The notes below the pieces were generated by a model that saw only the letters and a program-made list of their open reading frames with translations, had not been told where the DNA came from and did not search any database. This document shows positions 41,979 through 51,258 of a stretch of DNA of 64,000 nucleotides, in pieces. A program made the translations under genes and the position numbers. The stretch comes from Cellvibrionaceae bacterium. Lineage in GTDB: Bacteria; Pseudomonadota; Gammaproteobacteria; Pseudomonadales; Cellvibrionaceae. The stretch is taken from contig JAGKWU010000005.1 of NCBI GenBank assembly GCA_021151695.1, positions 62,001 to 126,000 on the forward strand. The letters are read 5' to 3'. Numbering within the stretch: the first letter of the stretch is position 1; every line of letters starts with the position of its first letter.

Positions 41979-44342
41979 TTGAAACCAAGCAACGCCAGTC
42001 GCAAATCACCTGTATCCGAACCCGCCAACAATCTCGGCCTGCGCATAGTGCGCGAGGGCGCGCTTATAGGTTTGGTGGCGGTTTGTGGTTACTTGTTGCT
42101 CGCCATGTTCAGCTATGACGTCGCCGACGGCGGTTGGTCCAGTACTGGCGAAAATGCAATGGTCACCAACCTGGGGGGCCGTTTTGGCGCTTGGCTTGCC
42201 GATATTTTCTTTTCGTTTTTTGGCTATCTCGCTTACCTGTTTCCGGTGATGCTCGCGTATCGCATTGTGCTGGTATTCCGCGATCGCGCTCACCTCAAAA
42301 ACCTCGATTGGTTGATGGTAAGCATTCGCGCCGTCGGTTTGATTCTGGTGATGGTCGCCGGTACCGGCATTGCGGCCATGCACTACAGCGGCGGTGAATC
42401 TGTATTGCCTTACTCCAACGGCGGCTTGCTGGGAAGTGGTGTTGCGTCTTTGGTAGACAACGCTTTCAGCTATACCGGCGGAACCCTGATTTTGCTCGCC
42501 TTCTTTTTGTTTGGTTTGACGATTTTTACCGATCTCTCCTGGTTTGCCTTGATGGATGAATTGGGCAATTTAACGCTGCTCGGCATCGAAAAAGCCAAAG
42601 CTCGCTGGCTCCAATACCAACGTGAAAAGAAAGAAAAAACCATCGCCATAGAAGCGCAACAGCACAGACGTGAAGTGGTGGAAGAGCGCGCGAAAGTTGA
42701 AGCCAAGCGCGCTGCACCTGTAGTGATTACCGAGCCACCCAAAAAGAAACCCGCACCCAGTCCCCGTGTGGAAAAAGAAAAGCAACCATCCTTGTTTGAT
42801 GCGTTGGAGCCTGCCGAAGGCACCTTGCCATCCCTGAGCTTGCTTGATCCGGCGGACAAGCGCAGCGATAAGGGTTACTCCAAAGAATCTTTGGAAGCCA
42901 TGTCCAAATTATTGGAATTGAAACTTAAAGATTTCGGTATCGAAATCGAAGTGGTTTCCGTTCAGCCCGGTCCGGTAGTTACCCGTTTTGAAATCCAGCC
43001 GGCACCCGGTATTAAAGCAAGCCGTATCTCTGGTCTTGCAAAAGATTTAGCGCGTTCGCTTGCGGTTGTCTCTGTGCGCGTGGTGGAGGTTATTCCCGGT
43101 AAATCCGTCATGGGTATCGAAATCCCCAACGCTCACCGCGAGATGGTGCGCTTGAGCGAAGTGATTTCGTCCGAGGTTTACGATCAAGCCAAATCGCCGC
43201 TCACTATGGCGCTGGGCCACGATATTTCCGGCGAGCCAATCGTTTCCGACCTCGCCAAAATGCCCCATTTGCTGGTCGCGGGCACCACCGGCTCAGGTAA
43301 ATCCGTGGGCGTTAACGTGATGCTGCTTAGCCTGCTCTATAAATCTACGCCCAAAGAAGTGCGCCTGATTTTAGTAGATCCGAAGATGCTGGAACTGTCT
43401 GTGTACGACGGTATTCCCCATCTGCTCACGCCGGTAATCACCGATATGAAAGATGCGGCCAATGGCCTGCGTTGGTGCGTAGGTGAGATGGAGCGTCGCT
43501 ACAAGTTAATGTCTGCCTTGGGTGTACGTAACCTCGTAGGCTTTAATCGCAAAGTGGACGACGCCAATAAAGCAGGCACACCTATCGCCGATCCGCTGTT
43601 CAAGCCCGAAGAAAATTTTGAAGCCGGTGCTGAAGTGGCCACCGCGCCGAATTTAGAAACACTGCCGTTTATCGTTGTCGTGATCGACGAATTCGCCGAT
43701 ATGATGATGATCGTCGACAAGAAAAAAGTAGAGCAACTTATTTCTCGTATCGCGCAAAAAGCCCGTGCCGCCGGCATCCATTTGATCCTCGCCACCCAAC
43801 GTCCATCGGTAGATGTTATTACGGGTCTGATTAAAGCGAACGTACCGACGCGAATTGCTTTCCAGGTTTCATCCAAAATCGATTCCAGAACCATTCTTGA
43901 CCAAGGCGGCGCTGAGCAACTGCTTGGCCACGGTGACATGCTCTTCCTGCCCCCCGGTACCAGCCTGCCAGTACGCGTTCACGGCGCCTTCGTTGACGAC
44001 CATGAAGTCCACCGCGTAGTGGCCGATTGGAAAAAACGTGGCGTCCCCGAATATATCGATGGCATTACTGATGATAGTAATAACTCCATCCCCGTTCCCG
44101 GAATTCCCAGTGAAGGTGGAGAAGATGGCGATGAAGGTGAAAGCGATGCGCTTTACGATGAAGCGGTTTCTTTTGTGCTGGAATCGCGTAAGGCATCGAT
44201 TTCGTCGGTGCAGCGGAAATTGCGGATTGGTTACAACCGCGCGGCCAGGTTGATTGAGACTATGGAAGCGGCGGGGGTGGTTTCGGCGGCGGGGCATAAT
44301 GGGAATAGAGAGGTGCTGGCACCGGGAAGAGGGGATTACTAA
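41979..44342 (+). CDS. ftsK: DNA translocase FtsK
   Basis: A 787-residue FtsK/SpoIIIE protein. It has four N-terminal membrane helices (to about residue 185), a short charged linker (about 190-300, KKKPAPSPRVEKEKQ), the RecA-like motor (Walker A GTTGSGKSVG near 434-443; Walker B VIDEFADMMM), and the C-terminal gamma winged helix (SISSVQRKLRIGYNRAARLI) that reads KOPS. It pumps chromosome ends at the septum and activates XerCD at dif. The start is a TTG (41979) with AGGA upstream. The linker is much shorter than in E. coli. Confidence 0.97.
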   Translation: MKPSNASRKSPVSEPANNLGLRIVREGALIGLVAVCGYLLLAMFSYDVADGGWSSTGENAMVTNLGGRFGAWLADIFFSFFGYLAYLFPVMLAYRIVLVFRDRAHLKNLDWLMVSIRAVGLILVMVAGTGIAAMHYSGGESVLPYSNGGLLGSGVASLVDNAFSYTGGTLILLAFFLFGLTIFTDLSWFALMDELGNLTLLGIEKAKARWLQYQREKKEKTIAIEAQQHRREVVEERAKVEAKRAAPVVITEPPKKKPAPSPRVEKEKQPSLFDALEPAEGTLPSLSLLDPADKRSDKGYSKESLEAMSKLLELKLKDFGIEIEVVSVQPGPVVTRFEIQPAPGIKASRISGLAKDLARSLAVVSVRVVEVIPGKSVMGIEIPNAHREMVRLSEVISSEVYDQAKSPLTMALGHDISGEPIVSDLAKMPHLLVAGTTGSGKSVGVNVMLLSLLYKSTPKEVRLILVDPKMLELSVYDGIPHLLTPVITDMKDAANGLRWCVGEMERRYKLMSALGVRNLVGFNRKVDDANKAGTPIADPLFKPEENFEAGAEVATAPNLETLPFIVVVIDEFADMMMIVDKKKVEQLISRIAQKARAAGIHLILATQRPSVDVITGLIKANVPTRIAFQVSSKIDSRTILDQGGAEQLLGHGDMLFLPPGTSLPVRVHGAFVDDHEVHRVVADWKKRGVPEYIDGITDDSNNSIPVPGIPSEGGEDGDEGESDALYDEAVSFVLESRKASISSVQRKLRIGYNRAARLIETMEAAGVVSAAGHNGNREVLAPGRGDY

Positions 44343-44360
44343 CCCCCCTTATTACCTAGT

Positions 44361-44871
44361 GGCACCGAACGGGGCCCCGTATGACCGCCCCGAGCATCGG
44401 AAGAAAATTGGTGTCAAACGCACAGGACGTGCGTTTGAGTGACGTCGAGCCATGGATGGCTCGTCGGAACGACAGCAATTTTCTGAGAAGCGCAGGAAAC
44501 AGGCGGGCGTCCGGGGCGTCTTTTCTTTTGCTTACTTTTCTTTGGACAAGCAAAGAAAAGTGAGGCCCGCGGCAGGCGCTTCAAATTAAAACATTTGTGT
44601 TTTATCTGAAAAGAAACTTTTAGTATTTTTTACCTGGCGGATGGCGTTGGTTTCGCCCCGCTGGGCGAGTCACTTTTCTTTGTCTCGCCAAAGAAAAGTA
44701 ACCCAAAGAAAGGCGACCCCAAATCACGCCTTTTCCTGCGCGCTTCAGAAATTAGCTGTCGTTCCGACGCGACATCCATGTCGCGACGTCACTCAAGCGC
44801 ACGTCCTGTGCGCTTGCTAGCGAATTTCTTCCAGTGCTCGGGGCGCTCATACGGGGCCCCGTTTCGGTGCC
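44361..44871. repeat. 511-bp palindromic intergenic element with structured arms
   Basis: Two arms of about 220 bp face each other (44361-about 44580 and about 44650-44871) around an A/T-rich centre of about 70 bp. The outer ends match almost perfectly (GGCACCGAAC-GGGGCCCCGTATG against the reverse complement of the right end). Each arm holds three hairpins in order: AAACGCAC...GTGCGTTT, CGAGCCAT...ATGGCTCG and CTTTTCTTTG...CAAAGAAAAG. In the right arm the first two have paired substitutions that keep the stems (AAGCGCAC...GTGCGCTT; CGCGACAT...ATGTCGCG). No transposase gene is present, so it is REP/MITE-like in character. Confidence 0.85.
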
Positions 44872-44973
44872 AATAGATAAATTTTTGTTTATTTTGGGGG
44901 GATTCAGGCGTTACCCAATACCCTGGACACTCCAGTCATTCCCCTATCGGGAGCTTAGATTCTTAGGACTTAT

Positions 44974-45600
44974 ATGAAATTCATAACCCGCATAATCGCC
45001 TCTCTCGGCTTATTAGCAACAATCACCGCCCACGCCGACGACCAATCCCCCGCGCAACTGCGCAAACAACTCGACGCCATGAACACCCTGCAAGGCAGTT
45101 TCGTGCAGACTCTCTATGACAAAGACGGCAAGAAGCAAGACGAAAGCAGTGGCTCTTTCGTAATGCAACGCCCCGGCAAGTTTTACTGGAAAACCGAAAA
45201 GCCAGCGCCGCAGTTGCTGGTTTCCAACCAAAAAACTATCTGGCTCTATGACCCGGATTTGCAAACTGTTAACGAGCGTCCATTCAGTGATGACCTCAAA
45301 AAAACGCCAGTGCTTTTGCTGAGTGAAGATGTAGACAAACTGCGTAAAAACTTCACGATCAATCGCAGCCAAACCGGTAAAACCGAAAAATTTTCTATTA
45401 CGCCGAAAGTGACTGAAGGTTTATTCCAGGAGTTATTGTTGGTGTTTAACGATAGTCAGCTCACAGAGTTTTCCATTCGCGATAGCCTGGGCCAGCTTTC
45501 TCATTTCACCTTGAGTAACGCCAAGCGCAACGAAAAAATCGACGAAACCCTGTTTAACTTTGTGGTGCCTGCGGGCGCGGATGTTATTAAAAGCCAATGA
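44974..45600 (+). CDS. lolA: Outer-membrane lipoprotein carrier protein LolA
   Basis: A 208-residue periplasmic chaperone. It has a signal peptide ending near ITAHADD, then the LolA half-barrel with LQGSFVQTLYD, RPGKFYWKTEKPAPQLLVSNQKTIWLYDPDLQTV and the C-terminal DETLFNFVVPAGADVI. LolA carries lipoproteins from LolCDE to LolB. It lies after ftsK, the standard place, though the palindromic element has been inserted between them. Its stop overlaps rarA by 4 bp. Confidence 0.95.
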   Translation: MKFITRIIASLGLLATITAHADDQSPAQLRKQLDAMNTLQGSFVQTLYDKDGKKQDESSGSFVMQRPGKFYWKTEKPAPQLLVSNQKTIWLYDPDLQTVNERPFSDDLKKTPVLLLSEDVDKLRKNFTINRSQTGKTEKFSITPKVTEGLFQELLLVFNDSQLTEFSIRDSLGQLSHFTLSNAKRNEKIDETLFNFVVPAGADVIKSQ

Positions 45601-46934
45601 GTGATTTATTCGGCCATCAACCTGCCTATCAACCGCTCGCGGCGCGGATGCGGCCGCGCAACCTTGATGAGTACATAGGCCAGGAGCATTTGCTCGCGCC
45701 GGGAAAACCGCTGCGCGAGGCAATTGCGCGTGGGCAGTTGCACTCTATGATTCTGTGGGGGCCGCCGGGTGTGGGTAAAACCTCGCTAGCAAAATTGTTT
45801 GCCGAGCAGGCCCATGCGCGTTTTGAATCGCTATCGGCCGTGTTATCTGGTGTGAAGGAAATTCGTGCTGCTGTGGCGGTAGCGCAACAGGCGCGTATTT
45901 CTGGTCAGAAAACGATTCTGTTTGTGGATGAAGTGCATCGCTTCAACAAATCCCAGCAGGATGCGTTTTTGCCTTATGTGGAGGACGGCACTTTTATTTT
46001 CATCGGTGCCACCACCGAGAATCCCTCGTTTGAATTAAACAACGCTTTGCTGTCGCGCTGCCGTGTCTATGTGTTGCGCGGCTTGCAACCTGAGCATCTG
46101 CAACGCGTGTTGGTTCAGGCTCTGGAAGATAAAGAGCGAGGCCTGGGCGAAAGTGATATTCGTGTCGACGAGGATGCGCTGATGACGCTTGCGCAAGCCG
46201 CTGACGGTGACGCGCGTAAATCGCTCAACTTGCTGGAAATCGCCGCCGATCTGGCGGACGAACAGGGCGATCATAAAGTCATCAATCAGGACGTGCTGGC
46301 CGAGGTACTTGCCAGCGATGTGCGTCGCTTTGATAAGGGCGGCGATATTTTTTACGAGCAAATTTCCGCCCTGCATAAATCTGTGCGCGGCTCCTCGCCA
46401 GACGGTGCGCTCTACTGGTTGGCTCGTATGATCGATGGCGGCTGCGATCCGCTCTATATCGCCCGCCGCGTCGTGCGCATGGCCAGCGAAGATATAGGCA
46501 ATGCCGACCCGCGCGCCTTGCCTTTGTGCCTGGCAGCCTGGGATGTACAGGAGCGTTTGGGCAGCCCGGAAGGGGAGCTGGCCATAGCTCAAGCTGTGGT
46601 TTATCTCGCGGCAGCACCCAAAAGTAATGCTGTGTATAATGCCTTCAATCAGGTGATGGCCGATGTGCGCAGCCAGCCGGCCTATGATGTGCCGATACAT
46701 CTGCGCAACGCGCCCACCAAGCTGATGAAGTCTATGGACTATGGCGCCCAGTATCGCTATGCCCACGACGAACCAGGTGCTTACGCCGCCGGCGAAAATT
46801 ATCTGCCGGAGGAGATTGCGGAGGCGCGCTATTACCAACCCGTTGAGCGTGGGTTGGAGTTAAAAATCCAGGAGAAATTGGCGCATTTGCGCGAGCTGGA
46901 TCGCCAAAGCAACAGGCAGCGCTACAAAAAATAA
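45597..46934 (+). CDS. rarA: Replication-associated recombination protein RarA (MgsA)
   Basis: A 445-residue AAA+ ATPase of the clamp-loader family. Walker A is GPPGVGKTS, Walker B is ILFVDEVHRFNKSQQD, sensor 1 is GATTENPSFELN, and the C-terminal tetramer domain includes YWLARMIDGGCDPLYIARR. It acts at stalled replication forks with SSB. The ATG overlaps the lolA stop codon by 4 bp, so the two are coupled as in many gammaproteobacteria. Confidence 0.96.
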   Translation: MSDLFGHQPAYQPLAARMRPRNLDEYIGQEHLLAPGKPLREAIARGQLHSMILWGPPGVGKTSLAKLFAEQAHARFESLSAVLSGVKEIRAAVAVAQQARISGQKTILFVDEVHRFNKSQQDAFLPYVEDGTFIFIGATTENPSFELNNALLSRCRVYVLRGLQPEHLQRVLVQALEDKERGLGESDIRVDEDALMTLAQAADGDARKSLNLLEIAADLADEQGDHKVINQDVLAEVLASDVRRFDKGGDIFYEQISALHKSVRGSSPDGALYWLARMIDGGCDPLYIARRVVRMASEDIGNADPRALPLCLAAWDVQERLGSPEGELAIAQAVVYLAAAPKSNAVYNAFNQVMADVRSQPAYDVPIHLRNAPTKLMKSMDYGAQYRYAHDEPGAYAAGENYLPEEIAEARYYQPVERGLELKIQEKLAHLRELDRQSNRQRYKK

Positions 46935-46970
46935 CCAGGGCTCGCCGGCCGGAACAGGATTTAAAAAAAT

Positions 46971-47345
46971 ATGCAGTGGTTGATGATTGCCATAGGTGGT
47001 GCGCTCGGGTCCATGGCCCGTTTTGCGGCTGTAACCTATCTAACCCCGCTGCTGAATTATCGTTTTCCCATTGGGACTTTTTTAGTCAATATCACGGGTT
47101 CGTTTTTGATTGGCGTAGCCTATGTGATCATTGTAGAAAAGCAATTAATCCCGGCCGAGTGGCGCCTGTTTTTTATCACCGGCATTTTGGGTGGCTTTAC
47201 GACCTTTTCATCCTTTTCGCTTGAGGTATTGCAAACCTGGCAAGAAGGACATGTGGCAACATCCTTGTTTTATGCGGTGAGCTCGGTAGTGCTGGGCTTG
47301 CTATTTGCGCTCTGGGGAATGCAGCTGACGCAAAAATTCTTTTGA
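46971..47345 (+). CDS. crcB: Fluoride ion channel CrcB/Fluc
   Basis: A 124-residue small membrane protein with four helices. Family motifs are GGALGSMARF, GTFLVNITGSFLIG (pore Asn) and GFTTFSSFSLE (phenylalanine box). It works as a dual-topology dimer that exports fluoride. No fluoride riboswitch is recognisable upstream, and it lies in the housekeeping rarA-crcB-serS string. Confidence 0.94.
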   Translation: MQWLMIAIGGALGSMARFAAVTYLTPLLNYRFPIGTFLVNITGSFLIGVAYVIIVEKQLIPAEWRLFFITGILGGFTTFSSFSLEVLQTWQEGHVATSLFYAVSSVVLGLLFALWGMQLTQKFF

Positions 47346-47378
47346 TTTTACTTTTAACTCTTATTGAAAATTATCGCC

Positions 47379-48665
47379 ATGTTAGATTCAAAATTACTCC
47401 GCAATAATCCTGAAGCTGTCGCCACTGCACTGCGTAAGCGCGGTCTCGAACTCGACGTTGCGCGTATCAACTCGCTGGAAGAAGCGCGCAAAGCCATTCA
47501 AATCAAAACCGAAGCTCTGCAGCAGGATCGTAATACCCGCTCCAAAGCCATCGGCAAAGCCAAGCAGGCTGGTGAAGATGTTGCGCCGCTGATGCAAGCT
47601 GTTGAGCAAATCAAGCAAGAGTTGGCGACGGCAGAAGTTGAGCTGACGAATATCCAGAAAGAGTGGGATGAGTTTGTAAATGCCATTCCCAACACGCCGG
47701 CCAATGAAGTTCCTGAAGGTGCTAGCGATGAAGATAACGTAGAAATTCGTCGCTGGGCCATGCCAAAAAGTTTTCACTTCCCGATTAAAGATCACGTAGA
47801 TCTCGGCGCTGAGCTGGGCGGCCTGGATTTTGAAACAGGCACTAAAATTACCGGTACTCGCTTTGCTGTGTTGCGCGGCGGCGTGGCTCGCTTGCATCGC
47901 GCACTGGCCCAATTTATGTTGGACATGCACATTAACAAACACGGCTACGAAGAGGTTAACGTACCTTTTATCGTGAATCGCGATTCCTTATTTGGCACAG
48001 GTCAATTGCCCAAGTTTGAAGAAGATTTATTCAAACTGACGGATGATCGCGAGTTTTATTTAATTCCTACTGCCGAAGTTCCCGTCACCAATATTTATCG
48101 CAATGAAATTGTTGAAGACGCGCAGTTGCCGATCAAACTTGTGTGTCATTCTCCTTGCTTCCGTTCAGAAGCAGGCAGCTATGGTCGCGATACCCGCGGT
48201 ATGATTCGTCAACATCAATTTGAAAAAGTAGAACTGGTGCAATTTGTTCGCCCTGAAGAGTCTGATCAGGCATTGGAAGAATTGGTTGGCCACGCTGAAG
48301 CTGTATTGCAAGCGTTGGGCTTACCACACCGCACTGTGATTTTGTGCGGCGGTGATATAGGTTTCTCTTCTGCTAAAACCTACGACATCGAAGTCTGGGT
48401 GCCATCGCAAAACAAATACCGCGAAATTTCTTCGTGCAGCAGCTTCCGCGATTTCCAGGCCCGCCGCATGATGGCGCGCTATCGCAACCCTGAAACTGGC
48501 AAGCCAGAGTTGTTACACACACTGAATGGTTCCGGTCTGGCGATTGGTCGTACCTTGCTCGCGGTATTGGAAAACTATCAAACCGAAGACGGCAGCGTGA
48601 CTATTCCTGAAGTGCTGCGCCCTTATATGGGCGGGCAGGATGCGCTGTTGCCGGTTAAAAAATAA
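47379..48665 (+). CDS. serS: Seryl-tRNA synthetase
   Basis: A 428-residue class II aminoacyl-tRNA synthetase. The N-terminal tRNA-binding coiled coil (about 25-105) is followed by the catalytic core with motif 2 (SPCFRSEAGSYGRDTRGMIRQHQFEKVE) and motif 3 (LNGSGLAIGRTLLAVLENY). The ATG at 47379 (MLDSKLLRN) is the family start; a TTG five codons upstream is ignored. It charges tRNA-Ser and tRNA-Sec. Confidence 0.98.
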   Translation: MLDSKLLRNNPEAVATALRKRGLELDVARINSLEEARKAIQIKTEALQQDRNTRSKAIGKAKQAGEDVAPLMQAVEQIKQELATAEVELTNIQKEWDEFVNAIPNTPANEVPEGASDEDNVEIRRWAMPKSFHFPIKDHVDLGAELGGLDFETGTKITGTRFAVLRGGVARLHRALAQFMLDMHINKHGYEEVNVPFIVNRDSLFGTGQLPKFEEDLFKLTDDREFYLIPTAEVPVTNIYRNEIVEDAQLPIKLVCHSPCFRSEAGSYGRDTRGMIRQHQFEKVELVQFVRPEESDQALEELVGHAEAVLQALGLPHRTVILCGGDIGFSSAKTYDIEVWVPSQNKYREISSCSSFRDFQARRMMARYRNPETGKPELLHTLNGSGLAIGRTLLAVLENYQTEDGSVTIPEVLRPYMGGQDALLPVKK

Positions 48666-48676
48666 TTAGTATTACT

Positions 48677-49411
48677 ATGTTTCAAAAAGCTGACCAGCTA
48701 AAACGATTGTTAGATAACCACCGCCCGCTTGCCGCCGCGGTGGTTAAAAATCTGCATGAAGATTTAGTGCTGCGTTGGACTTATCATTCCAATGCGATTG
48801 AAGGTAATACGCTAACGCTGATGGAAACCAAAGTGGTTCTGGAAGGTATCACTATTGGTGGAAAAAGTTTACGTGAACATTTCGAGGCCATTAATCATCG
48901 AGATGCGATCCTGTTTGTCGAAGGCTTAATCCAAAAAAATGAAGCTTTGTCCGAATGGGATATTCGCAATACTCACCAGCTAATCTTAAAGAATATTGAT
49001 GACGCTAATGCGGGACAATATCGCAAGATTAACGTTCTGGTTGCCGGTGCGCGTCATACGCCACCAGATCAATTGTTGTTAGTGGAAAAAATGGCAGCAT
49101 TTATCAATGCTTCCAATTCACATCGTTTTCATCCGATAGAACATGCTGTGCGTGTACATGTTGATTTTGTTGGTATACATCCCTTTGTTGACGGTAATGG
49201 ACGTACATCGCGATTGTTGATGAATCTGGAGTTGATGAAGGCGGGTTATCCACCAGTTGTTATTCCGGTGGAGCAGCGCCTTCGCTACTATCAGGCATTG
49301 GATGCGGCCCATGTCGATAACAACTATCAACCCTTTATTGAGCTTGTTACCGAGATGGTTGAGCAGAGCTTTTCCCCTTATTTTTTTGCACTAGGCATTA
49401 CCAAGCCCTAA
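48677..49411 (+). CDS. Fic-domain protein, class II (N-terminal inhibitory helix)
   Basis: A 244-residue Fic protein. The active-site loop is HPFVDGNGRTSR (168-179) with catalytic His168. An inhibitory motif SNAIEGN (38-44; Ser38, Glu42, Gly43, Asn44) lies N-terminal, as in self-inhibited class II Fic proteins. Such enzymes usually AMPylate proteins, and some remove AMP or act as toxins. No antitoxin gene is adjacent. It is inserted between serS and cysG, which are neighbours in Pseudomonas, so it looks like an accessory gain. No wing-helix C-terminal domain is evident. Confidence 0.9.
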   Translation: MFQKADQLKRLLDNHRPLAAAVVKNLHEDLVLRWTYHSNAIEGNTLTLMETKVVLEGITIGGKSLREHFEAINHRDAILFVEGLIQKNEALSEWDIRNTHQLILKNIDDANAGQYRKINVLVAGARHTPPDQLLLVEKMAAFINASNSHRFHPIEHAVRVHVDFVGIHPFVDGNGRTSRLLMNLELMKAGYPPVVIPVEQRLRYYQALDAAHVDNNYQPFIELVTEMVEQSFSPYFFALGITKP

Positions 49412-49449
49412 TCCTTCCTGCCTGACTACAAGGCAAATTGAGTTAAATT

Positions 49450-50835
49450 ATGGATTACTTCCCCGTCTTCCTCGACCTAAAAAACCGTCGCTGCCTGCTT
49501 GTCGGCGGTGGTGATGTTGCCACCCGTAAGGGTCGTATGCTTTCCAAAGCCGGTGCAATTTTGCGTGTGGTTGCGCCAGAAATTTCTAGCGAGTTGCGTG
49601 AGCTGGTGGCGCAACATAATGGCGAGTTGCTGCAGCGCGAATATCAATCCGGCGATATGGATGCTTGTGTGCTTGCCGTGGCGGCAACAGATATAGAATC
49701 GCTCAACAAAACAATTTCCGATGATGCCAAACAAATAAATATTCCCGTGAATGTGGTGGATACACCTGCGCTCTGCACCTACATCACGCCGGCGGTGATT
49801 GATCGCTCGCCACTAATGATTGCGATTTCCAGCGGCGGTGAAGCGCCAGTGTTGGCGCGCTTGATTCGCACCAAACTCGAAACCCTGATTCCCATGAGTT
49901 ACGGCAAGCTTGCTCATTTGGCCAGCCGTTGGCGTGACAGGGTGAAAGCGCGCTTTGATGATGGCGACAGCCGCCGCAAGTTCTGGGAAAAAATCCTGCA
50001 AGGTCCGGCAGCTGAACTGGCGATGAATAGCCAGGATGAAGCAGCGGATAAAATTCTTGCCGATGAAATTGCCAGCGAGGATGCATCGCTGACCCGTGGC
50101 GAAGTTTATCTGGTTGGTGGTGGTCCGGGCGATCCGGAATTGTTGACTTTGAAAGCCCTGCGCCTGATGCAACAGGCGGACGTGGTGCTCTATGATCGTT
50201 TGGTTTCCGATGGGGTCATGGATCTTGTGCGCCGCGACGCCGAACGTATCTATGTAGGCAAGCGCCGCAGTGAACACGCCATGCAGCAGGAAAATATTAA
50301 CCAGCTGCTGGTGGATTTGGCTCGCGAAGGTAAGCGTGTATTGCGTTTGAAAGGCGGTGATCCCTTTATTTTCGGACGCGGTGGCGAAGAGATTGAGCTG
50401 TTGGCGCAAAATCACATTCCTTTCCAGGTTGTGCCGGGAATCACGGCGGCATCTGGCTGTGCCGCCTATGCTGGGATTCCGCTTACCCACCGCGACTACG
50501 CACAATCAGTGCGTTTTGTTACCGGTCACCTGAAAGATGACAGCATTAATGTGCAGTGGCCGGAGTTGGCCAACCCTACGCAGACCATAGTCTTCTATAT
50601 GGGGTTGGTGGGATTAAAGGATATTTGCGAATCCCTGATTGTCCATGGTCGTGCGGCGAGCACACCGGTTGCGCTTGTTGAGCGCGGAACCACCCAGCAA
50701 CAGAGGGTGTTAATTGGCAACCTGGCCAATATCGCCGAGCTGGTGGCAAGCCAGGAAGTCCATGCGCCTACTCTGTTTATTGTTGGCGATGTGGTTAAAT
50801 TACATGACAGCCTGAAATGGTTTAAAGGCGAGTGA
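49450..50835 (+). CDS. cysG: Siroheme synthase CysG
   Basis: A 461-residue bifunctional enzyme. The N-terminal precorrin-2 dehydrogenase/ferrochelatase (Rossmann motif LLVGGGDVATRK; AISSGGEAPVLARLIR) is fused to a uroporphyrinogen-III methyltransferase (VYLVGGGPGDPELLTLKALR; LKGGDPFIFGRGGEE; GITAASGCAAYAGIPLTHR). It makes siroheme for sulfite and nitrite reductases. The complete family length is present. Confidence 0.97.
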   Translation: MDYFPVFLDLKNRRCLLVGGGDVATRKGRMLSKAGAILRVVAPEISSELRELVAQHNGELLQREYQSGDMDACVLAVAATDIESLNKTISDDAKQINIPVNVVDTPALCTYITPAVIDRSPLMIAISSGGEAPVLARLIRTKLETLIPMSYGKLAHLASRWRDRVKARFDDGDSRRKFWEKILQGPAAELAMNSQDEAADKILADEIASEDASLTRGEVYLVGGGPGDPELLTLKALRLMQQADVVLYDRLVSDGVMDLVRRDAERIYVGKRRSEHAMQQENINQLLVDLAREGKRVLRLKGGDPFIFGRGGEEIELLAQNHIPFQVVPGITAASGCAAYAGIPLTHRDYAQSVRFVTGHLKDDSINVQWPELANPTQTIVFYMGLVGLKDICESLIVHGRAASTPVALVERGTTQQQRVLIGNLANIAELVASQEVHAPTLFIVGDVVKLHDSLKWFKGE

Positions 50836-51006
50836 CAAGCGGAAAGCCAAGCGGTATTCAGTGAGCGGTCACTCACAGTTCTTGAATTTGGCGTTTAAAG
50901 CTCTAAAGGATATATCAAGACTGCCGATACTAAAGTTAGAAGGCACAAAGAGTGCATTTTTAATAGATGTTCTCTGCCTACCAACTCATCAATCTGGTTT
51001 TTCGTT

Positions 51007-51258
51007 ATGGTTTATATACGTCCCAGCGCGCCGGTCGCAACCCCGACTGCGATCAAACCGGCAACAGGCACGCCGCCTGTGACAGGCGAGCATCCGCTGG
51101 CGGGTGACTCGGTTCCCGTTGAATATGTGGTAACCCCGCAAACCGAGCGTCGCAAATCTGACTCAGATCGCCGTCAGCAACGCAAAGGTAATCTGCTTGA
51201 GACTCGTACTGGCCGCGACAGGCGTAAAAGTAATCCGGCTATCAGCATTTCCATCTAA
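51007..51258 (+). CDS. Small basic hypothetical protein
   Basis: An 83-residue protein. The N-terminal half is proline/threonine-rich and probably disordered (PVATPTAIKPATGTPPVTG). The C-terminal half is basic with two similar segments, ERRKSDSDRRQQRKGN and TGRDRRKSN. No signal peptide or membrane segment. The function is unknown. The ribosome binding site is weak, so the start is uncertain; the charged repeat makes a chance frame less likely. It stands alone between cysG and the GH26 gene. Confidence 0.5.
   Translation: MVYIRPSAPVATPTAIKPATGTPPVTGEHPLAGDSVPVEYVVTPQTERRKSDSDRRQQRKGNLLETRTGRDRRKSNPAISISI

Noticed and set aside
44381..44563. A 60-codon frame inside the palindromic element (ending FLLLTFLWTSKEK)
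   Set aside because: It simply reads the repeat's hairpins. Such frames are often annotated as hypothetical proteins, but the compensatory changes favour nucleic-acid structure over protein coding.
46935..46970. Fluoride riboswitch ahead of crcB
   Set aside because: Only 36 bp separate rarA and crcB and no riboswitch-like pseudoknot sequence can be fitted.
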